NCBI RefSeq assembly: GCF_902499045.1
Contig: NZ_CABVPL010000008.1
Location: 1 to 64,000 of the forward strand
Reading direction: 5' to 3'
DNA from: Burkholderia latens
GTDB taxonomy: Bacteria > Pseudomonadota > Gammaproteobacteria > Burkholderiales > Burkholderiaceae
DNA length: 64,000 nt
In this document: positions 19,674 to 30,054 of the stretch, piece by piece
Layout of the letters: each line of letters opens with the position of its first letter
Position numbering within the stretch: the stretch's first letter is position 1
The notes under the pieces: generated by a model
The model's input: only the letters and a program-made list of their open reading frames with translations
What the model was told of the DNA's origin: nothing
The model's database searches: none
Program-made: the position numbers and the translations under genes

Positions 19674-20333
19674 TCATTGTGCTACAGGCTCGCTTTTTTC
19701 GTCGGCGACGGACGGCCGCACCCAGCTCTCGATCAGCTCGTGCGCCTCGTCGAGCCCCGTGCGCTTCAGCGCCGAGAACAGCTGGACGGTCAGCTTGCCC
19801 TTCACGCCCTGGTCGCGATACGCGTCGAGCCCCTTTTGCGTGTTCCGCAGCGCGTTGATGCTTTCCTGTCGCGTCAATTTGTCGCACTTCGTCAGCAGCG
19901 TGTGGATCGGCTTGCCGGTCGGCGCGAACCACTCGATCATCCGGCGATCGAGGTCGGTCAGCGGACGGCGCGAATCCATCATCAGGATCAGGCCGCACAG
20001 CTGCGAACGCGTCGCCAGGTAGGACGACAGCAGCATTTCCCAGTGGGCTTTCGCGGCCCCCGGCACTTCCGCGTAGCCGTAGCCGGGCAGGTCGACGAGA
20101 TTCGCGACGGGCTCGGCGGCCGGGCCGACGGAGAAGTAGTTGATGTGCTGCGTGCGGCCGGGCGTCTTCGACGCGAACGCGAGCCGCTTCTGGTTGCACA
20201 GCACGTTGATCGCCGTCGATTTGCCAGCGTTCGAGCGGCCCGCGAACGCGATTTCCGGCTGGACCGTCGGCGGCAGGTCGCGCAGATGGTTGACGGTCGT
20301 GTAGAAGCGGGCTTGATGGAGCAAAAAGGCCAT
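19674..20333 (-). CDS. engB: Ribosome biogenesis GTPase EngB (YsxC/YihA)
   Basis: EngB is an essential small GTPase needed for late 50S assembly. The 219-residue protein has G1 GRSNAGKST (about residues 33-41), G3 DLPGYGYA, G4 TKCD and a G5-like SALKRTG. The N-terminus [17 protein letters not shown] and the lysine- and glutamate-rich tail are ordinary. It is divergent from the cytochrome c4 gene, with a 216-base gap holding the palindrome at 20415-20426. Confidence 0.96.
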   Translation of the reverse strand: MAFLLHQARFYTTVNHLRDLPPTVQPEIAFAGRSNAGKSTAINVLCNQKRLAFASKTPGRTQHINYFSVGPAAEPVANLVDLPGYGYAEVPGAAKAHWEMLLSSYLATRSQLCGLILMMDSRRPLTDLDRRMIEWFAPTGKPIHTLLTKCDKLTRQESINALRNTQKGLDAYRDQGVKGKLTVQLFSALKRTGLDEAHELIESWVRPSVADEKSEPVAQ

Positions 20334-20414
20334 GGGAAACCGGTGGGACGGGGCGGCGCGAGCCGCTTGGTGGAGGCGGGGTAGCCCCGATAGGCGCGGG
20401 AGCTTTCAGCGCGA

Positions 20415-20426
20415 TATTGTACAATA
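20415..20426. promoter_or_regulatory. Palindromic TACAAT element between engB and cytochrome c4 gene
   Basis: TATTGTACAATA is a perfect 12-base palindrome giving a -10-like TACAAT on both strands. It could be overlapping divergent -10 boxes or an operator. No convincing -35 is visible on either strand. Confidence 0.35.
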
Positions 20427-20549
20427 CGGCGGTTTTGCCGACGGGCTGCGGGCGCCTGCCTCACGCTTTTATGCAGCTTCTGCGGTAGACTGGTCGACGT
20501 CGTTTTTTGCAGAACCTCAAATTCCCACAAGACGAAACAGGGTGTGCGA

Positions 20550-21206
20550 ATGAATCGACTGTGCAAGTCTCTGATGGTGCTTCAGGTTGCAGCAGGGTTC
20601 GTAGGTTTCGTAGCAGAGGCAAACGCGGCGGATGCGGCAAAGAAGCCGGATCTCGACCGCGGCAAGGCGATTGCCGCGCAGGTGTGCGCGTCGTGTCACG
20701 GCGCCGACGGCAACAGCGCGTCGGGCAGTTTCCCGAAGCTCGCCGGCCAGCATCCCGAATATCTGGTCAAGCAGTTGAACGACTTCAAGACCCAGCCGGG
20801 CGCGAAGGGGCCGGCGCGGACCAATCCGGTAATGGTCGGGTTCGCGAGCGCGCTGAGCGCGGACGACATGCGCAACGTCGCCGCGTACTACGGATCGCAG
20901 ACGACGAAGCTCGGCACCGCACGCGATGCGGCGACCGTGCCGATCGGCCAGAAGATCTATCGCGGCGGCATCGCGGAGAAGGGCGTACCGGCCTGCGCGA
21001 GCTGCCACGGGCCGACGGGGCAGGGGATGCCGGTCCAGTACCCGCGTCTGTCGGGGCAATGGGCCGATTACACGGTCGCCCAGTTGACCGCGTTCCAGCA
21101 GGGTGCCGGCGCGCGCAACAACAACGAGGCGATGCATCAGATCGCTTCGCGTCTGTCCGACACCGAGATCAAGGCCGTCGCGGATTACATCGCAGGCCTG
21201 CGTTGA
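20550..21206 (+). CDS. Dihaem cytochrome c4
   Basis: This periplasmic electron carrier has two haem-binding CASCHG motifs, one near residue 47 (CASCHGADGNSASGSFPKLA) and one near residue 150 (CASCHGPTGQGMPVQYPRLS). They lie in two homologous halves, each ending with a Met-containing axial-ligand region. A signal peptide ends around ANA-AD. The 218-residue length fits the c4 family. The ATG at 20550 is preferred to the GTG at 20544. It sits directly upstream of the resB-ccsA cytochrome c maturation genes, which would attach its haems. Confidence 0.95.
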   Translation: MNRLCKSLMVLQVAAGFVGFVAEANAADAAKKPDLDRGKAIAAQVCASCHGADGNSASGSFPKLAGQHPEYLVKQLNDFKTQPGAKGPARTNPVMVGFASALSADDMRNVAAYYGSQTTKLGTARDAATVPIGQKIYRGGIAEKGVPACASCHGPTGQGMPVQYPRLSGQWADYTVAQLTAFQQGAGARNNNEAMHQIASRLSDTEIKAVADYIAGLR

Positions 21207-21264
21207 ACGGACAGTCGCGAATGAAATGACCGGGCGCCGAAAGGCGGCCGGAGTCAGAACAAGA

Positions 21265-21308
21265 AAAGGGTGGGGCGCCGCATGAGTGCGGCCGCCTTGC
21301 CCTTTTTT
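21265..21308 (+). terminator. Terminator after cytochrome c4 gene
   Basis: AAAAGGG (21265-21271) and CCCTTTTTT (21301-21309) close an outer stem around a GC-rich inner hairpin (GCCGCA/TGCGGC). The T-run follows directly. It separates the cytochrome gene from resB. Confidence 0.75.
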
Positions 21309-21327
21309 GTTGTCAGTTGGAGTTTGA

Positions 21328-23526
21328 ATGAGCGTTACCACGTCGGGGTTGCAGTCGAAGTCGGGTCAGAGCGTGTCCAAGCGCGCGGTCGAGCTGGTGA
21401 GCTCGATGCGCTTCGCGATCGCGCTGCTGGTGGTGCTGTCGATCGCGAGCATCGTCGGTACGGTCCTCACGCAGGACGACCCGTATCCGAACTACGTGAA
21501 CCAGTTCGGCCCGTTCTGGGCGGACATCTTCCGGTCGCTGGGCCTGTACAACGTGTACAGCGCGTGGTGGTTCATGCTGATCCTGATCTTCCTCGTCGTG
21601 TCGATCTCGCTGTGCGTGATCCGCAATGCGCCGAAGATGCTCGCGGACGCGAAGAGCTGGAAGGACAAGGTGCGCGAAGGCAGCCTGCGCGCGTTCCACC
21701 ACAAGGCCGAATACACGGCGCCCGGCACGCGCGCAAGCGTCGCGGCCACGCTCGCGGCGTTCGTCGGCAAGGCCGGCTACAAGCACGTCGTGCGCGAAAC
21801 CGACGGCGCGACGCTGATCTCCGCCAAGCGCGGCGCACTGACGAAGTGGGGTTACATTTCCGCGCACCTTGCGATCGTCGTGATCTGTATCGGCGGCCTG
21901 CTCGACAGCAATCTGCCGATCAAATTCCAGATGTGGATGTTCGGCAAGAGCCCGGTCAACACGAGCGCGACGATCAGCGAGATCTCGCCCGATCACCGGC
22001 TGTCCGCGTCCAATCCGACGTTCCGCGGCTATGCGTGGGTGCCGGAAGGCCAGTTCGTGTCGACCGCGATCCTGAACCAGCCAAGCGGCTCGCTGATCCA
22101 GGACCTGCCGTTCTCGATCCAGCTGAACAAGTTCATCGTCGATTACTACACGACCGGAATGCCGAAGCTGTTCGCGAGCGACATCGTCGTGATCGATCGC
22201 GAGACGGGACAGAAGATCCCGGCGCGCGTCGAGGTCAACAAGCCGTTCACGTACAAGGGCGTGTCGATCTACCAGTCGAGCTTCCAGGACGGCGGCTCGC
22301 AAATGCAGATGACCGCCTACCCGATGACCGGCGACAACGCGAAGACGTTCGCTGTGAAGGGCACGATCGGCAGCACCGCGCCGCTGCAGATGCCGGGCGC
22401 CGACGGCGACACGATCGAGTTCTCCGACTTCCGCGCGATCAACGTCGAGAACATGGCCGATGCGAACGGCAAGCCCGACGTGCGCGGCGTCGCGAAGACG
22501 GAATCGCTGAAGGAAGTGTTCGACGAGCGGCTCGGTTCGGGCGCGAAGACGTCGAAGCCGATGCAGCTCCACAACATCGGCCCGTCCGTGCAGTACAAGA
22601 TTCGCGGTAAGGACGGTCAGGCGCGCGAATTCAACAACTACATGCTGCCCGTCGACATGGGCGGCACGCGCGTGTTCCTCGCCGGCGTGCGCGCGAGCCC
22701 GAACGACCCGTTCCGCTACATGCGGATTCCCGCCGACAGCCAGGATTCGATCGGCGAATGGATGCGCCTGCGCGCTGCGCTCGAGGATCCGGCCGTGCGC
22801 GCCGATGCCGCCGCCCGCTTCGCGCAGCGGTCGCTGCCGACGACCGAAGCGGCGTTGCGCAGCCGCCTGCAGGACAGTGCGTTCAAGGTGCTGACCCTGT
22901 TCGCGGCGAGCGACGACAGCGTGGGCCGCGGCGCCGACGGCCAGCCGGTCGGCGGCTTCCAGGCGGTCGCCACGTTCATCGACCGTTCGGTGCCGAAGGC
23001 CGAGCAGGAAAAGGCGGCGAGCCTGCTGCTGCGCATGCTCGAAGGCTCGATGTGGGAGGTCTGGCAGATCGCGCGCGAGCGCGCCGGCGAGCCGGCCGCC
23101 CAGCAGGGCAGCGATACGATCCGCTTCGTGCAGAACGCGATCAACGCGCTATCCGACAGCTTCCTGTATGGATCGCCGGTCTATTTGCAGCTTGACTCGT
23201 TCAAGCAGGTGCAAGCTTCGGTATTTCAGCTGACGCGCGCACCCGGCAAGAATCTGGTGTATCTTGGCAGCCTGCTGCTGGTCGCAGGCATCTTCTCGAT
23301 GTTCTACGTGCGCGAGCGGCGCCTGTGGTTCTGGATCAAGGATGCCGGCTCGGGCGTCGATGTCGTGATGGCGATGTCCACGGCCCGCAAGACCTTCGAT
23401 TTCGAGAAAGAATTCGTGCAGACGCGCGACGCGGCCGGCGCCGCGTTGGGCGCCGCACCTCGCGATGCCACGCCCGCCCGCCAGCCAGCAGGCGGCGGTG
23501 CCGATTCCGAGACTTCCACCCGGTAA
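21328..23526 (+). CDS. resB: Cytochrome c biogenesis protein ResB (CcsB-type)
   Basis: ResB works with the CcsA-type protein as the system II cytochrome c synthetase, moving haem to the periplasm and attaching it to apocytochromes. The 732-residue protein has N-terminal membrane helices (SMRFAIALLVVLSIASIVGTVL near residue 26, a second near 75), a third near 180, a large periplasmic domain of about 450 residues, and a last helix near residue 650. System II is typical of beta-proteobacteria such as Bordetella and Burkholderia. ccsA follows 4 bases later. Confidence 0.95.
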   Translation: MSVTTSGLQSKSGQSVSKRAVELVSSMRFAIALLVVLSIASIVGTVLTQDDPYPNYVNQFGPFWADIFRSLGLYNVYSAWWFMLILIFLVVSISLCVIRNAPKMLADAKSWKDKVREGSLRAFHHKAEYTAPGTRASVAATLAAFVGKAGYKHVVRETDGATLISAKRGALTKWGYISAHLAIVVICIGGLLDSNLPIKFQMWMFGKSPVNTSATISEISPDHRLSASNPTFRGYAWVPEGQFVSTAILNQPSGSLIQDLPFSIQLNKFIVDYYTTGMPKLFASDIVVIDRETGQKIPARVEVNKPFTYKGVSIYQSSFQDGGSQMQMTAYPMTGDNAKTFAVKGTIGSTAPLQMPGADGDTIEFSDFRAINVENMADANGKPDVRGVAKTESLKEVFDERLGSGAKTSKPMQLHNIGPSVQYKIRGKDGQAREFNNYMLPVDMGGTRVFLAGVRASPNDPFRYMRIPADSQDSIGEWMRLRAALEDPAVRADAAARFAQRSLPTTEAALRSRLQDSAFKVLTLFAASDDSVGRGADGQPVGGFQAVATFIDRSVPKAEQEKAASLLLRMLEGSMWEVWQIARERAGEPAAQQGSDTIRFVQNAINALSDSFLYGSPVYLQLDSFKQVQASVFQLTRAPGKNLVYLGSLLLVAGIFSMFYVRERRLWFWIKDAGSGVDVVMAMSTARKTFDFEKEFVQTRDAAGAALGAAPRDATPARQPAGGGADSETSTR

Positions 23527-23530
23527 CATC

Positions 23531-24721
23531 ATGGATCTCACTCAAGTTTCCTCTTCCCGTCCGGGGCCGGCCAAGGCTCCGAATCCGGCGCCGTTGTTCG
23601 ACGACCGTCCGTTCCTCGCGCGCCTGTCCGTCATCGACTGGTTGTTCGCGCTGGCACTCGTGGTCGGCGCGGGCTATGCGCTCGTGCACTACAACGAGCA
23701 CATGGATTACTACGACAAGGCGGTGATGATCGGCACGGTGCCGGCGCTTGTCGTGCTCGGCTGGCGCTGGAAGCCCGCGCGACTGATGATGGCGGCGATC
23801 GCGGTGCTGTCGCTGCTGTCGATCCAGATCTACCAGGGCGACCTCGCGCGTGCCGATTCGGCGTTCTTCCTCAAGTACTTTCTGTCGAGCCAGTCGGCGA
23901 TCCTATGGATGAGCGCGCTGTTCGTGCTCGCGACGATCTTCTACTGGATCGGCCTGCTCACACGCTCGGAGTCGGGTTCCGCAATCGGCCAGAAGCTCAC
24001 GTGGGTCGCCGTGCTGATGGGCTTCACCGGGCTGATGGTGCGCTGGTACGAGTCGTACCTGATCGGCGCCGACGTCGGGCATATCCCCGTGTCGAACCTG
24101 TATGAAGTGTTCGTGCTGTTCAGCCTGATCACCGCGCTGCTCTATCTGTATTACGAGGGCCACTACGGTACGCGGGCGCTCGGCGCGTTCGTGCTGCTGG
24201 TCATCAGCGCGGCCGTCGGCTTCCTGATGTGGTACTCGGTCGCCCGCGACGCGCAGCAGATCCAGCCGCTCGTGCCGGCGCTGCAGAGCTGGTGGATGAA
24301 GATCCATGTGCCCGCGAACTTCATCGGCTACGGCAGCTTCGCGCTGTCGGCAATGGTGTCGGTCGCGTACCTGATGAAGGAGCGCGGTGTGCTCGCCGAT
24401 CGGCTGCCGGCCCTCGAAGTGCTCGACGACGTAATGTACAAGTCGATCGCGGTCGGTTTCGCGTTCTTCACGATCGCGACGATCCTCGGCGCACTGTGGG
24501 CGGCCGAAGCGTGGGGCGGCTACTGGAGCTGGGATCCGAAGGAAACCTGGGCGCTGATCGTGTGGCTCAATTACGCGGCATGGCTGCACATGCGCCTGAT
24601 GAAGGGGCTGCGCGGCGCGGTCGCCGCATGGTGGGCGCTGACGGGCCTGCTCGTGACGACGTTTGCGTTCCTGGGCGTCAACATGTTCCTGTCCGGGCTG
24701 CACAGCTACGGCAAGCTGTAA
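23531..24721 (+). CDS. ccsA: Cytochrome c biogenesis protein CcsA (ResC)
   Basis: CcsA is the haem-handling membrane partner of ResB. The 396-residue protein has multiple membrane helices and the haem-binding WWD signature [19 protein letters not shown] near residue 335. Histidines in flanking loops ([22 protein letters not shown]) are candidates for axial ligands. ATG at 23531 lies four bases after the resB stop, and an upstream in-frame start inside resB is rejected. A promoter for the pair would lie after the terminator at 21265. Confidence 0.95.
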   Translation: MDLTQVSSSRPGPAKAPNPAPLFDDRPFLARLSVIDWLFALALVVGAGYALVHYNEHMDYYDKAVMIGTVPALVVLGWRWKPARLMMAAIAVLSLLSIQIYQGDLARADSAFFLKYFLSSQSAILWMSALFVLATIFYWIGLLTRSESGSAIGQKLTWVAVLMGFTGLMVRWYESYLIGADVGHIPVSNLYEVFVLFSLITALLYLYYEGHYGTRALGAFVLLVISAAVGFLMWYSVARDAQQIQPLVPALQSWWMKIHVPANFIGYGSFALSAMVSVAYLMKERGVLADRLPALEVLDDVMYKSIAVGFAFFTIATILGALWAAEAWGGYWSWDPKETWALIVWLNYAAWLHMRLMKGLRGAVAAWWALTGLLVTTFAFLGVNMFLSGLHSYGKL

Positions 24722-24879
24722 GATTTCCGATGCTGGTCCGACGAATGACCGCCGGCGCACTGCGTGCCCGGCGGTTTTCTTTTGTAACGGGCGGGCGCGC
24801 CGGCCGTCGAACGGCGCTGGACCGGCCCGGTCGAACGCTGATGAAGCGTGCGCGCCGCGCATGCACGAGGAGCAGCACG

Positions 24880-25875
24880 ATGTGGATCAAAACCCCCTTG
24901 CGTACCGCGCTGACCGGCGCTGATATCGCGCCGACCGAGATTACGCCGCGCGCGGTGTTCGAGAACCGGCGGCGCGTATTGCAGGCCGCGGGCCTCGCGG
25001 CGGCGGGCGGCTTGCTTGGCGGCAGCGGCGCGGCGTTCGCCGCGTATGCGTCGCCGGACGCGCGGGCAGCGAAGCTCGCGGCCAAAACCAACCCGAGATT
25101 CGTCGCGGCCGACAAGGTGACGCCGTTCAAGGACATCACGTCCTACAACAACTTCTACGAGTTCGGCACCGACAAGGGCGACCCGGCGCAGAACGCCGGC
25201 ACGCTACGGCCTCGACCGTGGCGCGTGAGCGTCGACGGAGAAGTACTGCACCCGAAGGTGTTCGATCTCGACGAGTTGCTGAAGCTTGCGCCGCTCGAGG
25301 AGCGCGTGTACCGGCTGCGCTGCGTCGAGGGCTGGTCGATGGTGATTCCGTGGATCGGCGTGCCGTTTTCCGAACTCGTCAAGCGCGTGCAGCCGACCGG
25401 GAACGCGAAATACGTGCAGTTCATCACGCTCGCCGATCCGTCGCAGATGCCCGGGTTGTCGACGCCGGTGCTCGACTGGCCGTATTCGGAAGGGCTGCGG
25501 ATGGACGAGGCAATGAACCCGCTGACGCTGCTGACGATGGGCGTCTACGGCCAGGTGCTGCCGAACCAGAACGGCGCGCCCGTGCGCATCGTCGTGCCGT
25601 GGAAGTACGGTTTCAAGAGCGCGAAGTCGCTGGTAAAGATCCGCTTCGTCGACAAGCAGCCGAAGACGAGCTGGAATACGTACGCGTCGAACGAATACGG
25701 CTTCTATTCGAACGTGAACCCGAACGTCGATCACCCGCGCTGGAGCCAGGCGACCGAGCGCCGGATCGGCGAGGACGGCTTTTTCACGCCGAAGCGCAAG
25801 ACGCTGATGTTCAACGGCTACGGCGACCTCGTCGCGTCGATGTATCAGGGCATGGACCTGAAGAAGAACTTCTGA
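24880..25875 (+). CDS. msrP: Protein-methionine-sulfoxide reductase catalytic subunit MsrP (YedY)
   Basis: MsrP is a periplasmic molybdopterin enzyme that repairs oxidised methionines in envelope proteins. The 331-residue precursor carries a twin-arginine signal ([20 protein letters not shown], ending near AFA-AYA). The molybdenum-ligand cysteine lies in [17 protein letters not shown]. The conserved [13 protein letters not shown] and the C-terminal [10 protein letters not shown] are also present. The ATG at 24880 is chosen over 24841 because AGGAG (24868-24872) is 7 bases upstream. It forms an operon with msrQ. Confidence 0.96.
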   Translation: MWIKTPLRTALTGADIAPTEITPRAVFENRRRVLQAAGLAAAGGLLGGSGAAFAAYASPDARAAKLAAKTNPRFVAADKVTPFKDITSYNNFYEFGTDKGDPAQNAGTLRPRPWRVSVDGEVLHPKVFDLDELLKLAPLEERVYRLRCVEGWSMVIPWIGVPFSELVKRVQPTGNAKYVQFITLADPSQMPGLSTPVLDWPYSEGLRMDEAMNPLTLLTMGVYGQVLPNQNGAPVRIVVPWKYGFKSAKSLVKIRFVDKQPKTSWNTYASNEYGFYSNVNPNVDHPRWSQATERRIGEDGFFTPKRKTLMFNGYGDLVASMYQGMDLKKNF

Positions 25876-25895
25876 GGGCTGCGGTGAGAAACGAC

Positions 25896-26594
25896 ATGCG
25901 TCCTTCGACGCTGACGCCCGAACGCGCACCGCGCCCGCGCCGGGCGGCCGCCGCCGGCGGGTCTTCCAGGACCGGCGGCGCGGTGCGGCCTGCTGCGCCG
26001 CGTTGGCTTGCGCCGGCCAAGGTGCTCGCGTTCGCGGCCGGCCTTTATCCGCTCGCGCGTCTCGTGCTGTTCACGCTGACCGACCGGCTCGGCGCGAATC
26101 CGATCGAATTCATTACCCGTTCGACGGGCCTCTGGACGCTGGTAATGCTGTGCGTGACGCTTGCCGTCACGCCGCTTCGGCGCGCGGCGCGCGTGCCCGC
26201 GCTGCTGCGCTTTCGCCGGATGATCGGCCTGTTCGCGTTCTTTTACGCGACACTGCACTTCACGACGTATCTGTGGTTCGACAAGTGGTTCGACGTGCTC
26301 GCGATCCTCAAGGACGTCGGCAAGCGTCCGTTCATCACTGTCGGTTTCGCCGCATTCGTGCTGCTGATTCCGCTGGCCGCGACGTCGCCGCGCGCGATGG
26401 TGCGCCGGCTCGGCCGTCACTGGACGACGCTGCACCGGGCGATCTACGCGATCGCACTGTTCGGCGTGCTGCATTTCTGGTGGATGCGTTCCGGCAAGCA
26501 CGATCTCGCGCAGCCGAAGGTGTACGCGACGATCGTCGCGGCGCTGCTCGGCTGGCGGCTGCTCGACTGGGGCTGGCGGCGCATTCGCGCGTGA
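25896..26594 (+). CDS. msrQ: Haem-binding membrane subunit MsrQ (YedZ)
   Basis: MsrQ is the inner membrane haem b protein that feeds quinol electrons to MsrP. The 232-residue protein has a proline/arginine-rich N-terminus and then six hydrophobic helices. Histidines in FFYATLHFTTYLWF, LGRHWTTLHRAIY and LFGVLHFWWM are the likely haem ligands. A GTG at 25884, with GAGGG 5 bases upstream, would add four residues and may be the true start. It lies 20 bases after msrP. Confidence 0.94.
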   Translation: MRPSTLTPERAPRPRRAAAAGGSSRTGGAVRPAAPRWLAPAKVLAFAAGLYPLARLVLFTLTDRLGANPIEFITRSTGLWTLVMLCVTLAVTPLRRAARVPALLRFRRMIGLFAFFYATLHFTTYLWFDKWFDVLAILKDVGKRPFITVGFAAFVLLIPLAATSPRAMVRRLGRHWTTLHRAIYAIALFGVLHFWWMRSGKHDLAQPKVYATIVAALLGWRLLDWGWRRIRA

Positions 26595-26616
26595 CCACGG
26601 GCCCGAAAGAACGAAA

Positions 26617-26643
26617 GGCGATGACCGGAAGTCATCGCCCTTT
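26617..26643 (+). terminator. Terminator after msrPQ
   Basis: GGCGATGAC (26617-26625) pairs with GTCATCGCC (26631-26639) around CGGAA, followed by CTTTG. The stem is good and the T-tract short. Confidence 0.7.
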
Positions 26644-26681
26644 GCACGATAGCCACCGCGCGAGCGGCGGCGCACGATCAA

Positions 26682-26963
26682 TTACTGCGTGACAGCGGGG
26701 CCGGATGCGGGCGTTGCGCCCTTCGACGTATTGCTCGACAGCTCGGGCGACAGCGTGAGCGGCGTGCCGGAGGAATCGGGAATGCTGTCGGACGACGCGT
26801 TTTCGTCGGTCGGCGCGACGTCGGACGGCGGCGTGTCCTGCTGCTGGATGGGCTTCGCCGGCAACGGGGGCACGGTGGGCAGATAGAGCGGACCGCGTTG
26901 ACCGCAACCGGCAAGAATCGCCAAAGCCGCTACAATCGCGCTCATCCGGAAAACGACTCGCAT
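26682..26963 (-). CDS. lptM: Small outer membrane lipoprotein LptM (YifL)
   Basis: The 93-residue lipoprotein precursor has a lipobox LAILAGC followed by GQRGPLYLP, the signature of LptM, which assists assembly of the LptD-LptE lipopolysaccharide translocon in E. coli. The rest is a Pro/Ser/Asp-rich disordered tail. The start at 26963 gives MRVVFRMSAIVAAL, and an internal start at MSAIV is possible. It faces cyaY across only 36 bases. Confidence 0.88.
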   Translation of the reverse strand: MRVVFRMSAIVAALAILAGCGQRGPLYLPTVPPLPAKPIQQQDTPPSDVAPTDENASSDSIPDSSGTPLTLSPELSSNTSKGATPASGPAVTQ

Positions 26964-26984
26964 GATCGTCCCTGAACAATTTAA

Positions 26985-27326
<342 letters not shown>

Positions 27327-27391
27327 TGCACGCGCGCTCGGCTCGTCGGGCGCGGATGCGCGGGATGCGCCGTATAGATCGAAACGCAAAG

Positions 27392-27418
27392 AAAAAGCGC
27401 CCCGCGGGGCGCTTTTTT
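27392..27418. terminator. Bidirectional terminator between cyaY and mrcA
   Basis: A perfect self-complementary AAAAAGCGCCCCG/CGGGGCGCTTTTT runs between two convergent genes, with A and T tracts on either side for both strands. Confidence 0.9.
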
Positions 27419-27437
27419 CGTGCATGGGCCGCTGGTG

Positions 27438-29831
27438 TCAGTGGCCGCGGAACAGGTTCATGATGTCCTGCTTCTCCTGCTCGTCGACATGCGGCACCGC
27501 TTCGTCGACGTTCTCCGCCGCCGGCGCCTGCGGCACGCCGACCGTCGACACGAAGCCGTGCCCCGGCGTGAACTCGGTGAAGTAGAGCTCGCCGCCGAGC
27601 GACTGGACGTCGTCCGGCATCGTCGGCTTGAATTCCGGCACGCCCTTCAACGCCGCACCCATGTAGTCGATCCAGACCGGCAGCGACAGGCCGCCGCCGG
27701 TTTCGCGATCGCCGAGGCTGCGCGGGTTGTCGTAGCCGATCCACGCGATCGCCGCGAGCGTGTGCTGGTAGCCGGCGAACCACGCGTCGTGCGAGTCGTT
27801 CGTCGTACCGGTCTTGCCGGCGAGGTCGGTGCGCTTCAGCACGTTGGTGCGCGCGCCCGTGCCGCGCTGCGCGACGCTCTGCAGCAAGCTGTTCATCACG
27901 TATGCGTTACGCGGGTCGATCGCGCGCGGCGCGTTCTGCTCGGCGACGAGCGGCTGCGCGCGCGCGACGATCGCACCGTTCGGGTCCGTCACTTCGGCGA
28001 TCAGGTACGGATTCACGCGGAACCCGCCGTTCGCGAACACGGAGTACGCGCCGGCCATCTGCAGCGGCGTGACCTGGCCCGCGCCCAGCGCCATCGGCAG
28101 GTAGGCCGGATGGCGCTCGGCGTCGAAGCCGAAGCGCGTGATGTACTGCTGCGCATACTTCGTGCCGATGTGGTTCAGGATCCGGATCGACACGAGGTTG
28201 CGCGAGCGCTGCAGCGCCGTGCGCATCGACATCGGGCCTTCGAAGCCGCCGCCGTAGTTCTTCGGCTCCCACGGCTGGCCGCCGGTTTCCGCGGCGCTGA
28301 AATACAGCGGGCCGTCGTTGATCACCGTGGCCGGGCCAAGGCCCTTGTCGAGCGACGCCGAGTAGATGAACGGCTTGAACGACGAGCCCGGCTGCCGCCA
28401 CGCCTGCGTGACGTGGTTGAACTTGTTCTTGTTGTAGTCGAAGCCGCCGACGAGCGAGCGGATCGCACCGTCCTGCGGGACGATCGAGACGAACGCGCCT
28501 TCGACCTGCGGCAACTGCGTGATCGACCACTTGCCGGCATCGTTCTTCACGACCCGCACGATCGCACCCGGGCGGATGCGACGGTTCGGCTGCGCGTTGG
28601 CCGACAGCGCGCTCGACGCGAAGCGCAGGTTGTCGCCCTCGATCGTCGCGCTGCTGCCGTCGATGAATGCAACCGTGATCTGACGCGGCGCGGCCGCGGT
28701 GACGACTGCCGCGATCAGTTCACCGTTGTCGGGGTGCTCGAGCAGCGCGTCGTCGATCGCCTGCTCGCGGTCGTCGGCGCCGGCCGGCAGCTCGATGAAG
28801 CCTTCCGGACCGCGATAGCCATGGCGGCGCTCGTAATCCATGATGCCTTTGCGCAGCGCGGTGTACGCGACTTGCTGGTCGGCGGAGTCGATCGTCGTGA
28901 CGACGTTGAAGCCGCGCGTGTAGGTTTCCTCGCGGTACTGCGCGTACATCATTTGCCGGACCATTTCCGCGACGTACTCGGCGTGCACGCTGAATTCGCG
29001 CCCCGCGCCCTTGACGACGAGCGGCTGCACGACGGCCTGGTCGTACTGCTCGCGCGTGATGAAATTCAGCTCGAGCATCCGCTGCAGGATGTATTCCTGG
29101 CGCACCTTCGCGCGTTTCGGGTTGACGACCGGGTTATACGCGGACGGCGCCTTCGGCAGCCCGGCCAGCATCGCCGCTTCGGCGAGCGTGATGTCCTTCA
29201 GGTCCTTGCCGAAGTAGACCCGCGCGGCGCTCGCGAAGCCGTACGCGCGCTGGCCGAGATAGATCTGATTCATGTAGACCTCGAGAATCTGATCCTTCGT
29301 CAGCGCGCGCTCGATCCGGTACGCGAGCAGCATCTCGTAAATCTTGCGCGTGTAGGTCTTTTCGCTCGACAGGAAGAAGTTGCGCGCGACCTGCATCGTG
29401 ATCGTGCTCGCGCCCTGCGACGCATGGCCGTTCGTCAGCGCGACGAAGCCGGCGCGCGCGATGCCGGTGAGATCGACGCCGCCGTGGTCGTAGAAGCGCG
29501 CATCCTCGATTGCGAGGATCGCCTTCTTCAGCGAATCCGGCACGTCCTTGAAATGGACGATGTCGCGGCGTTCCTCGCCGAATTCGCCGATCAGCACGTG
29601 ATCGGACGTATAGATGCGCAGCGGTACCTTCGGACGATAGTCGGTCAGGGCATCGAGCGACGGCATGTTCGGCCACGCGACGACGAGCGCGTAGCCGAGC
29701 ACGAGGCCGCCGGCCACGACGAGCGCGATGCACATCGCGGCGAGACCGATCAGCGCCTTCAGCCACCAGGGCCGCTTCTTGGGCTCGGGCGCGGGAGGCG
29801 GGGACGTAGGAGACGTGGATTGCATAGGCAT
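27438..29831 (-). CDS. mrcA: Penicillin-binding protein 1A (bifunctional transglycosylase/transpeptidase)
   Basis: PBP1A polymerises lipid II and cross-links peptidoglycan. The 797-residue protein has a proline-rich cytoplasmic start, one membrane anchor near residues 23-47, and a GT51 domain with the catalytic EDARFYDHGGVD near residue 105 and QGASTITMQVARN. An OB-like insert follows. The transpeptidase has SxxK in PGSSFKPF, SxN in SRNLVS and KTGTT near the C-terminus. Two in-frame ATGs (29831, 29825) are possible starts. It is divergent from the pilM-Q operon, the usual ponA-pil arrangement. Confidence 0.96.
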   Translation of the reverse strand: MPMQSTSPTSPPPAPEPKKRPWWLKALIGLAAMCIALVVAGGLVLGYALVVAWPNMPSLDALTDYRPKVPLRIYTSDHVLIGEFGEERRDIVHFKDVPDSLKKAILAIEDARFYDHGGVDLTGIARAGFVALTNGHASQGASTITMQVARNFFLSSEKTYTRKIYEMLLAYRIERALTKDQILEVYMNQIYLGQRAYGFASAARVYFGKDLKDITLAEAAMLAGLPKAPSAYNPVVNPKRAKVRQEYILQRMLELNFITREQYDQAVVQPLVVKGAGREFSVHAEYVAEMVRQMMYAQYREETYTRGFNVVTTIDSADQQVAYTALRKGIMDYERRHGYRGPEGFIELPAGADDREQAIDDALLEHPDNGELIAAVVTAAAPRQITVAFIDGSSATIEGDNLRFASSALSANAQPNRRIRPGAIVRVVKNDAGKWSITQLPQVEGAFVSIVPQDGAIRSLVGGFDYNKNKFNHVTQAWRQPGSSFKPFIYSASLDKGLGPATVINDGPLYFSAAETGGQPWEPKNYGGGFEGPMSMRTALQRSRNLVSIRILNHIGTKYAQQYITRFGFDAERHPAYLPMALGAGQVTPLQMAGAYSVFANGGFRVNPYLIAEVTDPNGAIVARAQPLVAEQNAPRAIDPRNAYVMNSLLQSVAQRGTGARTNVLKRTDLAGKTGTTNDSHDAWFAGYQHTLAAIAWIGYDNPRSLGDRETGGGLSLPVWIDYMGAALKGVPEFKPTMPDDVQSLGGELYFTEFTPGHGFVSTVGVPQAPAAENVDEAVPHVDEQEKQDIMNLFRGH

Positions 29832-29952
29832 ACCGGAAAACAGTCCCGCGATTATAGCTGCCCGGTATGACCGGTCCTGACGCCGCAGCGGCGCTGGCCG
29901 GCGCGCAGCGGATCGCGGTGTCGCCGGCATAGTGTCCGCGCGGTCGGCCTGC

Positions 29953-29982
29953 GCGACAACTAGCCGTTCGGCCGACTGTCGC
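29953..29982. repeat. Imperfect inverted repeat in the mrcA-pilM divergent gap
   Basis: GCGACA (29953-29958) and TGTCGC (29977-29982) flank an inner GCCG-TT-CGGC core. It may be an operator or hairpin in the shared promoter region. No consensus sigma70 boxes stand out in 29832-30054. Confidence 0.3.
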
Positions 29983-30054
29983 ACACGCGCGCCGCTTTGC
30001 AGAATCAGGCCTCGGAAACGCGGCGTGGGCCGCAGCGAATCGCGGGAGGCTGGG

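Noticed and set aside
27420-29870. 816-codon plus-strand frame opposite mrcA
   Set aside because: Composition is that of an antisense GC frame (Arg/Val/Asp repeats). PBP1A on the minus strand has complete catalytic motifs.
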